From contig NC_007952.1 of assembly GCF_000013645.1 (NCBI RefSeq), forward strand, positions 2,542,001-2,606,000: a stretch of 64,000 nt of DNA. The letters run 5' to 3'. Below the pieces are notes generated by a model, which saw only the letters and a list, made by a program, of their open reading frames with translations, did no database searches and was not told the origin of the DNA. Shown here piece by piece: positions 26,649 to 35,215 of this stretch. The number at the start of each line of letters is the position of its first letter. Within the stretch, counting starts at the first letter, position 1. The DNA comes from Paraburkholderia xenovorans LB400. Its GTDB lineage: Bacteria > Pseudomonadota > Gammaproteobacteria > Burkholderiales > Burkholderiaceae. Made by a program: the position numbers and the translations under genes.

Positions 26649-26684
26649 GGGCCGCGACGGAACACTTTCCGGCGCGGCCCGTTT
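26649..26684 (+). terminator. Hairpin terminator after glycosyltransferase gene
   Basis: Stem GGGCCGCG at 26649-26656 pairs with CGCGGCCC at 26673-26680, followed by GTTT. It lies 23 bases after the glycosyltransferase stop and between convergent genes, fitting a rho-independent terminator with a short T tail. Confidence 0.55.
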
Positions 26685-26716
26685 CACATCCGGCGAGGCC
26701 GAATCAATACGCGAAT

Positions 26717-27979
26717 TCAATACGCGACGTAAGGCCCTGTGCCGCCGGGCGTCGGCTGCTGTTCGACGGCGGCGTACACGTTGCGGCCGTAGAAGAACGG
26801 CAGCCCCCAATCGAAGATCGTCGACTTGACGAACGCCGGTCCCGCCAGCAGCGGCAGCGCCGAGTTGCCGATATATGTCTGCGCAATCGCCGTGGCGTTG
26901 CCCACGCTGAAATTCACCGCGCTCGTGGTCCCGTTCATGCCTTCGATCATCGCGCTCAATTGCTCGGTCGAGGCCGGGCAGTAGTACGAATTGTTCGGGC
27001 TCGCGCATACCGGCAACGCGCTGGTCTGGAAGAACAGGCCGGTCGAGCCGCTGTCCAGAATACTGCGCGAATACGTGATGCCGTTCTGCACGGTCGTGAA
27101 GGTCCCGTTCGACGGACTCACGCCGATCACCTGCGCGCCGCCCAGCGTATTGTTGGTCTGCGTGCCGATGCCAAACACCAGTTGCCCGCTGACCGACTGC
27201 GCCGCACCCGACACCGTCGGCAAGCTCAGCATCGAGCCGTTGTTGTCAGTGGCGAAATACGGAATCGGATTGGCGACCTGGAGTTCTTCGGCGAGCGGAA
27301 TCGACGTGCACGTCGCGCCGTTGCAACCGTAATACGTGCCGGCCAGCGCCTGCTGCACGCAGTTCGCGCCGCAGTCGTGCTTGAACACGCCGATACCGAG
27401 AATGCCGTTGGCCTGCAACGTGGCCGGCGTGTTGCGCGATGCGCCGAAGCTTGCGCAATCGGCCGGCAGCGACGCGTAGTTCGGATCGATCACCTGGATC
27501 GGCAGCGAAGCGGCTTTTTCGCCGGCGATCTGCAGATCGGCGAGCTTCACCGCGCCCCACGTGTAGCCGTCGAAGAACTGCATGCATTCGGCGACCGGAT
27601 TGCCCGAGGCGTCTTTCTGTTGCGGCAGCGTCATCGCGGCGGGCAACTGGGAGGCAAACAGGCGCACGCCCCACGATCCGGTATCGACCAGCACGTGGTC
27701 GATGGTCTGGCACTGGCTCGTACCCGGCGCGCAAATCGTGATGCTGACGAACGGCATGTTCGGCACGTTGCTCACGCCGGAGTCGACCGTCACGCGCACC
27801 GCGTTCGCGGCCAGCACCTGCGATGACGGCGAGGTGTTGATCACGGTGGGACCGGCCGGGTTCGAACCGGCAGAGCTGGCCGTGCCGCCGGAGCCGCCGC
27901 CCCCGCCGCCGCAGGCTCCGACGAGCAACGCAAGCAGCGCCGCGCACAACAGGGTTTTGAACGAAGACGTATCACGCAT
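26717..27979 (-). CDS. DUF3443 lipoprotein with pepsin-like active-site motifs
   Basis: A 420-residue lipoprotein: signal LLCAALLALLVGAC with Cys at residue 23, then a glycine run. Two aspartic-protease-like motifs are visible, D99-T-G-S in HVLVDTGSWGVRL and D309-S-G-S in SILDSGSTGLFF. Each is preceded by a hydrophobic strand, and a VQANG-type flap candidate (LQANGILGIGVF) lies between them. The 210-residue spacing matches bilobal pepsin-like proteins. DUF3443 is a Burkholderia-type family without known function to me. It lies 11 bp downstream of the DUF2844 gene, so the two are co-expressed. Likely periplasmic face or surface. Confidence 0.85.
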   Translation of the reverse strand: MRDTSSFKTLLCAALLALLVGACGGGGGGSGGTASSAGSNPAGPTVINTSPSSQVLAANAVRVTVDSGVSNVPNMPFVSITICAPGTSQCQTIDHVLVDTGSWGVRLFASQLPAAMTLPQQKDASGNPVAECMQFFDGYTWGAVKLADLQIAGEKAASLPIQVIDPNYASLPADCASFGASRNTPATLQANGILGIGVFKHDCGANCVQQALAGTYYGCNGATCTSIPLAEELQVANPIPYFATDNNGSMLSLPTVSGAAQSVSGQLVFGIGTQTNNTLGGAQVIGVSPSNGTFTTVQNGITYSRSILDSGSTGLFFQTSALPVCASPNNSYYCPASTEQLSAMIEGMNGTTSAVNFSVGNATAIAQTYIGNSALPLLAGPAFVKSTIFDWGLPFFYGRNVYAAVEQQPTPGGTGPYVAY

Positions 27980-27990
27980 GATCCGCTCCG

Positions 27991-28449
27991 TTATTGAATG
28001 ACGCCGGCATCGACGCCCGCAGGCACCGCTTGCGGCAGATACGCATGACCGGCGAACGCACGCAGATGCCCGCCCGAGTAGACCACCAGATCACTGTTGG
28101 AAACCGCGAGCGGCGTACCGCAGCGCGTCGCGGTGGCGGCGACGTAGGTGTCGAACGAACTCCCCAGCATGGATTTCAGATCCGGCAGCGTCGGGCCTTC
28201 CCAGGCGACGCCGAACACCATGCCGTCATGCGCGACATACTCGCGCACCTGCGTGCCGGAAGGCAGCGTCATCAGGTGGACCGAATACGCGCTTTGCGTA
28301 GTGGCCGTATGCGCCACCGCGCGCAACCGGGACTGATCGCTGTCGACGGTGCTGACGTTCTGGCCGAGCGTCGCGTGCGCGGCAAACGACAGCGCGCAGC
28401 CGGCCCCGAGCATTGCGCGAGCAATGCGGGAATAGAGCATCGGTTTCAA
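27991..28449 (-). CDS. DUF2844 secreted protein
   Basis: A 152-residue protein with a signal peptide ending near SFAAHA, then LGQNVSTVDSDQSRLRAV and the family blocks YSVHLMTLPSGTQVREYVAHDGMVFGVAWEGPTLPDL and SSFDTYV. The likely start is TTG at 28449, since AAGGA lies 7 bases upstream; the next ATG (28440) is 16 bases from that site. It is the first gene of a two-gene operon with DUF3443, a pairing common in Burkholderiaceae. Function unknown. Confidence 0.85.
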   Translation of the reverse strand: MKPMLYSRIARAMLGAGCALSFAAHATLGQNVSTVDSDQSRLRAVAHTATTQSAYSVHLMTLPSGTQVREYVAHDGMVFGVAWEGPTLPDLKSMLGSSFDTYVAATATRCGTPLAVSNSDLVVYSGGHLRAFAGHAYLPQAVPAGVDAGVIQ

Positions 28450-28932
28450 GAGAATTCCTTCGAGGTGAAACGCTCATGGCCACGCGTCGAGCCGGCCACG
28501 AACGGAAAACTAGGGGCGCGCCTCGCCGGTGGTACCGGTGCGGCATTCACGCGGGATAAGCTGCGTGAATGCGTCTACGGAGTGGCGGCGCGAAACTTTA
28601 GGGATCGCGGCGACGCGCTGCAATCGTTTGCCGAACGATTTAAACCTTTGCGCCACGCGGTGACGTTTAAGCGCGTTTGATTTTTCGGGACCAGATCGCC
28701 GATGGGCGCCGCTTGAGAGTGTCTTTTCGCGCCGCTGCCCGTTTAAAGCGAACGACGGTGCAACTTGCCGTGGCGCCGCGCATAAAAAATTTCATCCGCG
28801 TGGCATTACGGGATCGATGTAAGCGAACACTGAAAAGATCGCGTCACACCACCGTTTTCCTCTGACGATACGACACGTCGAAAGGCTGTTCGTATGAACG
28901 GAAAATGGTGGCGCAAGCGCCATTCACAGCAC
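28450..28932. other. Gene-poor region with a perfect hairpin upstream of DUF2844
   Basis: About 480 bases without a supported gene; short open frames (for example 28677-28865 plus strand) lack ribosome sites and family features. A perfect 10-bp stem, GCATTCACGC at 28543-28552 with GCGTGAATGC at 28563-28572, lies about 100 bases upstream of DUF2844. It could be an operator or a 5' leader element. Confidence 0.45.
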
Positions 28933-28973
28933 AAAAAAATGCCGCGGATGACCCGAAGGTCAGCCGCGGCATT
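28933..28973 (-). terminator. Rho-independent terminator of the phasin gene
   Basis: A 16-bp stem with one mismatch, 28938-28953 with 28958-28973 (arms AATGCCGCGG...TGACC and GGTCA...CCGCGGCATT) and a CGAA loop. On the minus strand it is followed by seven T. It stands 67 bases after the phasin stop and is the clearest intrinsic terminator in the window. Confidence 0.9.
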
Positions 28974-29039
28974 GGTTGTTCGAACGTAACGCGTCCGGCT
29001 CGATTCGAAAGATTCCAGCGAATCGACGCGCCGGGCCCG

Positions 29040-29462
29040 CTACTTTTTCTGCTGCAAGAGCGACTTAAGCTCCTGGACGTTTTCTTCTACGCGTTTTGCG
29101 ATCACCGCATACGATTCGGCTTGTGTCTGATAGGCCGCTTGCGCCAGCTGTTGCATATCGGCCAGCGACTTGTGCAGGCTCTGCTGGATCAACTCGGCGG
29201 CTTTGCCCGAAGGCGCGGCGCCACCGGCCGATAGCTGGCCCGTTAGTGACTGCAATTCGCTCAGGGTCGAGCGCAACATATCAGCCTGCTTCTGCGCGAG
29301 CGACTGCATTCCCTGGAAGGCTGTCTGATTCGCCTGAACCAGTGCTTCCATGTCCTTGCGTCGCGCTTCCATGATGGCGGGTACGTCGAAGCCGGGGAGC
29401 TTGAACTGCTCCAGCATTTTGGTGAAATCGCCAAACGGATTGGCGGCGTCAGGTCGGTCCAT
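29040..29462 (-). CDS. Phasin family protein
   Basis: A 140-residue helical, Gln/Ala/Leu-rich protein without signal peptide or cysteine. The pattern FGDFTKMLEQFKLPGFDVPAIMEARRKDMEALVQANQ and the later QAAYQTQAESYAVIAKRVEENVQEL is typical of PHA-granule-associated phasins of Burkholderiales (TIGR01841-like). It would coat polyhydroxyalkanoate granules or act as a stress-related chaperone. It stands alone with its own terminator, and no pha biosynthesis gene lies beside it apart from the distant thiolase. Confidence 0.85.
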   Translation of the reverse strand: MDRPDAANPFGDFTKMLEQFKLPGFDVPAIMEARRKDMEALVQANQTAFQGMQSLAQKQADMLRSTLSELQSLTGQLSAGGAAPSGKAAELIQQSLHKSLADMQQLAQAAYQTQAESYAVIAKRVEENVQELKSLLQQKK

Positions 29463-30315
29463 GCGAAATCCTCCTTAACGGTTGAGTACCCACCGGCCGT
29501 GCATTGCCGCGTTGTGTTTCCGTGACGCATGCAGCGGCGGCTTCGCGTGCGCCGCGCGTTCCGCAGAGGCTACGGGTTCTGGGGTCGGACGGCACATCGC
29601 TCAATCATGCGCCATCCGGAAACAATGCGCCAGCGGACACACCCTGGCTCGTGCCGCGCAGCATGAGCGGCACTTGCGGCACTTGCGGCGCGCGCGAGCC
29701 GCGCGGCAATTCCCACTCTCGCCTGCGACTGGAAGCGCTCCCGCCGGCGCGCCGCGCGGGCATTCGGCATGCTGCGTTGGCTGTCCCACATTGGCGCTTC
29801 ACTGCCCCCTGTTCATCTTCCGTCAGGTGATTAGGATATGAGCACTGCAACACTGGTGTCCTCGTGAAGAATGCGCTATCCGCTGAACATGGCAGTCGCC
29901 GCCGTCCTGCTGATTTTCGTCCTTGGCTGCATCATCAAGCTCGCCCTGAGTTGATGTCGATAAACAGGGCGCCGCGAGCGTCCTTGCACGCCTTCATGCC
30001 GCTTGCCGGCGCGCTCGATCCTTACCCACATCGTCATTTTTTCTGACACGCCCCGATCACATTCGCGGCGGATGAGAGCCGCGCGCGACGCCGCTTTCCG
30101 TCGTGACACAGGACGAAATAATTGTTGAATGGAGTTCGGCAAGCGACTTGCCCATACTTCGTTTCGCTGCCGGTGCGTACGAAACAGAACGCATGAGATC
30201 AAGAGTGCTTCACGTGCGAGACGTTTCGCCGATGATCGACGATCCTACGGTTGCCCGATCATCGGCGGAACCGTTCGGCCATACCGGCACCGCGTGTGCC
30301 GACGACAGGATCAAC
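29463..30315. other. Gene-poor region upstream of phasin and DUF4410
   Basis: About 850 bases. The phasin promoter lies at the left and that of the DUF4410 gene at the right. Several open frames of 60-120 codons exist on both strands, but their composition is that of random high-GC DNA. The only candidate of interest is a 27-codon membrane peptide at 29871-29954, listed separately. Confidence 0.4.
29871..29954 (+). CDS. Possible 27-aa single-helix membrane peptide
   Basis: The frame reads MRYPLN, then a hydrophobic helix MAVAAVLLIFVLGCIIKLAL, and stops. A weak GTGAAGA lies directly upstream. The composition (basic start, one transmembrane helix, no shift in frame) fits a small membrane protein, but length and weak ribosome site make this tentative. 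Confidence 0.3.
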   Translation: MRYPLNMAVAAVLLIFVLGCIIKLALS

Positions 30316-31083
30316 ATGTTGACTTCAGTGAAATTCCTCAAACAGAATGCCGCCCGTTTTGCCTGCATGGCGCTGGTCTGCGCGAGCGCGCTGCGGAGCG
30401 GCTGCGCCAGCGGCCGCATCGAGAATGCAAGCGCGACGAGCGCGCCGCTCCAGGTGCGGCCGGACAACATTTATGTCTACACGTTCAGCGCCAGTGCGGA
30501 CCAGGTCAAACTGGACGGCGGCATGATGCAGAAAGTGAAGACGCAGCTCGAAGGTTCGTCCGCGGCGCAGAAGCAAGCCGCCGACGCCGCCGCAGTCCGC
30601 GAGCAGGTCGCCGATGAAATCGTGCATCAATTGCAATCGATGGGGCTGCGCGCCATCCGCTCGGACATTCCCGCGCCCGCCGATCAGAACGTGCTGCTCG
30701 TGCAAGGCAGCTTCGATACGATCGACTCGGGCAACCGCCGCCGCCGCATGCTGATCGGCCTCGGCGCCGGGAAGAGCGAGGTGAGCGGCTCGGTGCGGAT
30801 TCTGTACAAGCCCGCGGGCGGCGCACCGCGACTGGTGCAAACGTTCAACGCCAGCGCGGACAGCGGCAAGGCGCCCGGCATGGTCGAAACGGCGGGCGTG
30901 GGCGCCGCGGCCGGCAGTGTCGCGACTTCGGCGGCGGCGGGCGGCGGCTTGCACGCCGTATCCGAAACTCAGCGCGCGGGTGTTTCAGCGGATGCGAAGC
31001 GCCTCGCCGACGCGGTGGCGAGGCAGATTGGAGAGATCGGCGTAAGCGGCGGCTGGCTCTCGACGCAGCACAGCCACGGTTGA
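30316..31083 (+). CDS. DUF4410 domain lipoprotein
   Basis: A 255-residue protein from the ATG at 30316, with AGGA 6 bases upstream. The N-terminus has a signal peptide with lipobox-like LRSGC (Cys about 34). The body contains PDNIYVYTFSASADQVKLD, QVADEIVHQLQSMGLRAIR and VQGSFDTIDSGNRRRRMLIGLGAGKSEV, the pattern of DUF4410, whose glycine-rich stretch resembles a glycine-zipper. Probably an outer-membrane-associated or periplasmic protein of unknown function. It stands alone. Confidence 0.8.
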   Translation: MLTSVKFLKQNAARFACMALVCASALRSGCASGRIENASATSAPLQVRPDNIYVYTFSASADQVKLDGGMMQKVKTQLEGSSAAQKQAADAAAVREQVADEIVHQLQSMGLRAIRSDIPAPADQNVLLVQGSFDTIDSGNRRRRMLIGLGAGKSEVSGSVRILYKPAGGAPRLVQTFNASADSGKAPGMVETAGVGAAAGSVATSAAAGGGLHAVSETQRAGVSADAKRLADAVARQIGEIGVSGGWLSTQHSHG

Positions 31084-31168
31084 TGACAAGTCATCGGCGT
31101 GAACCGAAAAGAACATCAACGGCGCGAGCGCGGCAACTGAACTCCGAAGGAGCTTTGCCGCGTCGCTT

Positions 31169-31846
31169 TCAAGCCTTCGTATAGCGCAGCCACACTGCAT
31201 CGTGGTCCGTTTTTTCAACGGACGTGAGCTTCAGATACGCCGGCGCTTGCCACTTCTCCATCGCCACTTCGAACGAGGAAGGGTGTTCACTGCGGCCGTC
31301 CACCAGCGGCAGGATCAGCACGCTCACTTCGTCCACGAGGCCGGCGTTGACGAACGCGCCGCTCACGTGCGAGCCGCCCTCCACGATCAGCTTCTTCACG
31401 CCGAGTTCGCGCGCCAGCGTTTGCACTACCTTGTCGAGATCGATTCCGGTCTTGCCGCCGAACACGTATGACACACCAATCGATTGCAGGTAAGCGAGGT
31501 AATCGTCGGCAACCTGCTCGGTCAGTACTTCGATTACGTGCGATTTGAGCGCCGTGTTGCTCTTCCATGCCACGCGCCCTTGCGGATCGATCGAAATCGC
31601 ATATTGATCCGCGTTGCGCTCGACGAAATGATCGGTGCGAGGCACCGCGCCACTGGCGAGCCCTGCCGGATAGTCCTTGCCGTGCGAAATCTCCTGCATG
31701 GTCACCCGTCCGCAGATCCAGCCGTCGGCTTCGAAGGTGGCGGCGGTGGTTTCGTACAGGTCCGACGCATAGTCGAGGTGCCAGCCGTCAGTCAGACTGC
31801 GGCCGTCGAGCGAGGACATCATGTGAGCGACGATATAGGGTTTCAT
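31169..31846 (-). CDS. RibD C-terminal / dihydrofolate reductase-like oxidoreductase
   Basis: A 225-residue NADPH-dependent reductase-fold protein. Markers are MMSSLDGR near the N-terminus, WICGRVTMQE, VFGGKTGIDL and KKLIVEGGSHVSGAFVNAGLVDEVSVLILPLVDG, the RibD-C substrate and cofactor loops. The ATG at 31846 has GGAGG 8 bases upstream; an upstream extension to 31933 is not conserved. It lacks the RibD deaminase domain, so it is a stand-alone reductase of unknown substrate, not a riboflavin biosynthesis gene by context. Confidence 0.85.
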   Translation of the reverse strand: MKPYIVAHMMSSLDGRSLTDGWHLDYASDLYETTAATFEADGWICGRVTMQEISHGKDYPAGLASGAVPRTDHFVERNADQYAISIDPQGRVAWKSNTALKSHVIEVLTEQVADDYLAYLQSIGVSYVFGGKTGIDLDKVVQTLARELGVKKLIVEGGSHVSGAFVNAGLVDEVSVLILPLVDGRSEHPSSFEVAMEKWQAPAYLKLTSVEKTDHDAVWLRYTKA

Positions 31847-32045
31847 GCGTGAAGCCTCCGTGTTCGGGTCAATGAGAAGACCTTGCAGCAAGTGGCGTTC
31901 CGCCAGTCCGCCGAACGCGATCGATCGTGGCACCGCTCAAAGGCAGCTGCGACACGATGCCCCGAAAATGCCGCCCGCCCCGGCGGATCAACCCGCGGCG
32001 CACGGCACATCGGCAAACACAAAAGCAGAAGCGTGAAGCCGAACC

Positions 32046-33143
32046 TCAAGCCACGGCGTAACGTTCGAGCCAATGCGCGTAAGGCGCCGGCAACGTCCAC
32101 GACGGACGCTCGATACCGAGCTTTTTCGCGGCATAGTACGGCCAGTGCGGATTGGCCAGATGCGCGCGGCCGACCATCACCAGATCCAGCTGCTCGCTCT
32201 TCACCGCCCCGTCCGCCAGTTCCGGCGTATCGATGCCCCATGCCGACGAAACCGGGATGCCGGCCTCGCGGCGCACGCGCTGGGCGATCGGCGCGAGAAA
32301 CGCCGGCGCCCACGGAATCGCCGCCGTCGGCGTGGAGAAGCCCACGCTGACGCTCAGCATGTCCAGCCCTTCGCGCTTGAAATTCTTTGCCAGCTCGATC
32401 GATTCAACGAGGGTTTGCTCATCGCGGCCGTCGTACTCGATCACGCCGAAACGCGCCGTCAGCGGCAGATGCTCCGGCCACACCTTGCGTACCGCCGCCA
32501 GCGTTTCGAGCAGGAAGCGGCTGCGGTTTTCGAGACTGCCGCCGTACGCGTCGTCACGCTGGTTCGAGTGCGTCGAGAAGAAACTCTGGCCGAGATAGCC
32601 ATGCGCAAAGTGCAGTTCGAGCCATTCGAAGCCCGCGTCACGCGCGCGCTTCGCGGCGGCAACGAAGTCTTCGCGAACCCGTGCGATGTCGTCGAGCGTC
32701 ATGGCTTTCGGCACTTTGGGCAGATTGGCGCCGAACGCGATGGCTGACGGCGCGATGGTTGGCCAGCCGCGGCTGTCGTCGGCGGCAATGTGATCGTCGC
32801 CTTCCCACGGACGGTTGGCGCTGGCCTTGCGGCCCGCGTGGCCGATCTGGATGCCCGGCACCGCGCCGGCCGCCTTGATCGACGCAACGACCGGCGCGAA
32901 AGCCTGAGCCTGCTCGTCGGTCCAGATGCCGGCGCAGCCTGGCGTGATACGGCCTTCTGGCGACACGGCCGTCGCCTCGACGATCACCAGCCCCGCGCCG
33001 CCGCGAGCCAGTGCGGCCAGGTGCACGCTATGCCAGTCGTTGATCAGGCCTTCTTCGGCGGAGTACTGGCACATGGGCGGAACGGCGATCCGGTTGCGCA
33101 GGGAAACGTCTTTGAGCTTGTAGGGCTGGAACAATGCGGACAT
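32046..33143 (-). CDS. XenA/YqjM-like old yellow enzyme (ene-reductase)
   Basis: A 365-residue FMN-dependent NAD(P)H:flavin oxidoreductase of the thermophilic-like OYE class. Active-site residues fall where they do in Pseudomonas XenA: C25 and Y27 in MCQYS, H178, H181 and Y183 in ELHFAHGYLGQ. It should reduce activated C=C bonds of enones, quinones or nitro compounds. It is read divergently from an ArsR-type regulator with a 16-bp palindrome between the two, suggesting substrate- or electrophile-induced expression. Confidence 0.92.
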   Translation of the reverse strand: MSALFQPYKLKDVSLRNRIAVPPMCQYSAEEGLINDWHSVHLAALARGGAGLVIVEATAVSPEGRITPGCAGIWTDEQAQAFAPVVASIKAAGAVPGIQIGHAGRKASANRPWEGDDHIAADDSRGWPTIAPSAIAFGANLPKVPKAMTLDDIARVREDFVAAAKRARDAGFEWLELHFAHGYLGQSFFSTHSNQRDDAYGGSLENRSRFLLETLAAVRKVWPEHLPLTARFGVIEYDGRDEQTLVESIELAKNFKREGLDMLSVSVGFSTPTAAIPWAPAFLAPIAQRVRREAGIPVSSAWGIDTPELADGAVKSEQLDLVMVGRAHLANPHWPYYAAKKLGIERPSWTLPAPYAHWLERYAVA

Positions 33144-33179
33144 CGGGCGAAACTCCTTTTAGGCCTACTTGTACGATAG

Positions 33180-33195
33180 TTCGATAAACATCGAA
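33180..33195. promoter_or_regulatory. Palindromic operator between ene-reductase and ArsR genes
   Basis: TTCGATAAACATCGAA: perfect 6-bp arms (TTCGAT/ATCGAA) around AAAC, in an AT-rich stretch 37 bases upstream of each start. The size and position fit an ArsR-family operator controlling both genes. Confidence 0.65.
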
Positions 33196-33231
33196 TAACG
33201 CAGTATCGCAGAAACCTTTATCATTTGCAGG

Positions 33232-33561
33232 ATGCGCACTTATAACCACCCCGCCGCTGAGGATTTCACGCTCGGACGGCTCTTCCATGCCCTGAGCGAC
33301 CCGGTCCGCCTGGAGATCGTCCGCCGGCTGGCGTCGGTCGAGGAAGCCACTTGCGGCGATCTGGACGGCGGCCGCCCGAAGTCGAGCGTATCGCATCACT
33401 TCCGGATCCTGCGCGAGGCCGGCCTCGTGCGCACGCGCGTGGCCGGCACCGTGCATCAGAATTCGCTGCGGCGCGCGGAACTGGACGCCCGCTTTCCGGG
33501 CCTGATGGACGCGATTCTCAAGCAGATCGTCGCGGAACCGGCGCTGCACGAGCCGGCTTGA
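33232..33561 (+). CDS. ArsR-type winged-helix repressor
   Basis: A 109-residue regulator with HALSDPVRLEIVRRLAS and the recognition helix KSSVSHHFRILREAGLVRTRVAGT, the ArsR core. One cysteine (C41, TCGDL) is present near the second helix. No CxC metal motif is seen, so it more likely senses a reactive electrophile or another small molecule than arsenic. Divergent from the XenA-like enzyme, with which it shares a promoter region. The start has GCAGG immediately upstream, an unusually close ribosome site. Confidence 0.88.
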   Translation: MRTYNHPAAEDFTLGRLFHALSDPVRLEIVRRLASVEEATCGDLDGGRPKSSVSHHFRILREAGLVRTRVAGTVHQNSLRRAELDARFPGLMDAILKQIVAEPALHEPA

Positions 33562-33711
33562 GGTCTTCGGACTGGCCCGTTGTCGTTGACGCGGGTTCCG
33601 GCGCGGCGCGAGCCGGCCAGCGTCAAGCCGGCGCACGCATCGCCGCAGGCCACGGCGGCGCGAATCATGGCGGCGCGCTCGTGCGCGCCTATTCCCCGGC
33701 GAAGGGCACCG

Positions 33712-34080
33712 CTATTCGCGCCAGAACTTGCGCATCAGCGCGAGCAGCGCGGTCGGCGGAGTGCCCTTTTGACAATAGCCGTCGAAATTGTGACGTGCTC
33801 TGCCCGTTTCCCTGACGTGATCCTCATCGAGCGACGTGAAGGCGACAATGCCGAGACTGTGCGTCGGCAGATAGCTGCGCAGCGCGCTCGCGGTTTCATA
33901 GCCGTCGCGCTCCGGCATCATGATGTCCAGCACCACCACGTCCGGCACCCAGTCGCGCACGCAGCGCAGCGCCTCTTCGCAGCCATTGACGGCGCGAGCG
34001 TCCACGCCTTCGTAGGAGAGATAGGTGGCGAGCGCTTCCGCGGCGCCGACGTTGTCGTCCACGACGAGGACGCGCGGCAT
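33712..34080 (-). CDS. Stand-alone response regulator receiver (CheY-like)
   Basis: A 122-residue single receiver domain: acidic pair D9/D10 in VLVVDDN, phosphoacceptor D52 in VLDIMMPERDG, T82 in AFTS and K105 in YCQKG. No output domain. The ATG at 34080 was chosen because the receiver begins there; a longer frame to 34143 is open. No histidine kinase is adjacent, so its partner is elsewhere. Confidence 0.85.
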   Translation of the reverse strand: MPRVLVVDDNVGAAEALATYLSYEGVDARAVNGCEEALRCVRDWVPDVVVLDIMMPERDGYETASALRSYLPTHSLGIVAFTSLDEDHVRETGRARHNFDGYCQKGTPPTALLALMRKFWRE

Positions 34081-34237
34081 TTCGTGCAATATCCGGATTT
34101 CGCGGGCGCTCCACCGCTGGCAGGTAGTCGGAGTTCGAGGCATAGGTAGCAGCTTGCGATAAGAACACCAGCGCTCAGCAAGCCCCGTACCATCAACAGG
34201 TGCGCTCGAGGAACGTCACCGGGAGCGGATACCGGCG

Positions 34238-34866
34238 TCAGGACGCCGCGGACGGCGCGTCGACCAGACCTCGCGCCGCGTTGCCGTCGGCGGCGCAGGC
34301 GTGCCTGAGCGATGCCCCGAAACCCCGCCACAGCACCAGCGAACCGGTCGACACCGCGCCGAGCGCGATGAACGCCGCGGGATAGCCGAAGCGGTGCGCG
34401 AGAATGCCGCCCAAAGCCGGACTCAACGCGGCGCCGGCGCCCTGCACGGTCATCACGATACCCTGCCCCACGTTCACGCGTCCGCTGCCTTCCAGCAACC
34501 TGACCACCAGCGCAGGCACGGCGACGCTCTGCAATCCCGCGCCGATGCCGTCGAGCGCCTGCACCGGCCACACGCCCCACGCATGTATCACCGACGCGGC
34601 GATCAGCCCGCGCGTCGGCAGTGCGAGGAAGGTCAGCAGGATCACCCACCAGTAGCCGCGCCAGCGGATCAGCCGGCTCGCCAGCATTGCGGCCACCACC
34701 ATCACGAGTTGCGCGATCACGATGGTCTGCGCGGTGAACGCGCCCGGTTCACCCGGATGGGCCGCGACGATGGCCAGCCCGTAAGGCGGTAGCATGGCCG
34801 AGTTGCCGAGGTGGAACAGGCCGAGCACGGCCATGAGCACGAGGGCAAACCAATGGACGTGCAAGG
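34238..34866 (-). pseudogene. C-terminal half of an MFS transporter, 5' truncated
   Basis: From about 34866 the frame reads as helices 7-12 of an MFS carrier (LFHLGNSAMLPPYGL is the usual helix 7; then LVMVVAAMLASRLIRWRGYWWVIL, ALDGIGAGLQSVAVPALVVRLL, and NVGQGIVMTVQGAGAALSPALGG). About 200 residues of a 400-residue family are present. The open frame continues upstream to 35053, but that part is antisense to another coding sequence and is not membrane protein. The N-terminal half is missing, so this looks like the product of a deletion or rearrangement. Confidence 0.7.
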
Positions 34867-35086
34867 CGAAGTCGTCATGCCGCTCCACGGGCCCAAGGGG
34901 GAATTGCGCGGCGCCTTGCTGGAAGACGGCACCTCGTTGCGCGTGCCGTCGCATGCCGCAGCCGAACTCGCCGCGTATCTGACGCCGGGCGTGCATGTAC
35001 GGGCATGGGGACGCGGCGTGAAGAACAAGGCCGGCTGTACGGTGGATGTTCACGACATCGCCGAACCGGTCGACGAGGCTGTCTAG
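34853..35086 (+). CDS. Small conserved-looking protein, convergent with truncated MFS gene
   Basis: About 77 residues from ATG 34853 (GAGG about 8 bases upstream): MDVQGEVVMPLHGPKGELRG, then ALLEDGTSLRVPSHAAAELA, then a beta-rich C-terminus with RAWGRGVKNKAGCTVDVHDI. The alternating hydrophobic pattern and G-rich turns read like a real, OB-like small fold rather than antisense noise. It overlaps the 5' end of the MFS remnant, so it may itself be cut at the N-terminus by the same event. Function unknown. Confidence 0.5.
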   Translation: MDVQGEVVMPLHGPKGELRGALLEDGTSLRVPSHAAAELAAYLTPGVHVRAWGRGVKNKAGCTVDVHDIAEPVDEAV

Positions 35087-35187
35087 TCGGGCACGCCGCT
35101 GAAAACGGCGTGCTGTTCAGGATGACTGCGATCCCGGCGTAAACAAGCGCGGGTTCGCAGCTTCACGCACCATGCGTCGCGTGTCAC

Positions 35188-35215
35188 ATCACGCATCACG
35201 CATCACACATCACGG
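35188..35215. repeat. Four 7-bp tandem repeats (ATCACGC)
   Basis: Four heptamers ATCACGC, ATCACGC, ATCACAC, ATCACGG in a row, overlapping the last codons of the DUF4148 gene. Probably replication slippage. Confidence 0.7.

Noticed and set aside
28677..28865. A 62-codon plus-strand frame in the region upstream of DUF2844.
   Set aside because: Arg-rich, no ribosome site, no recognisable feature.
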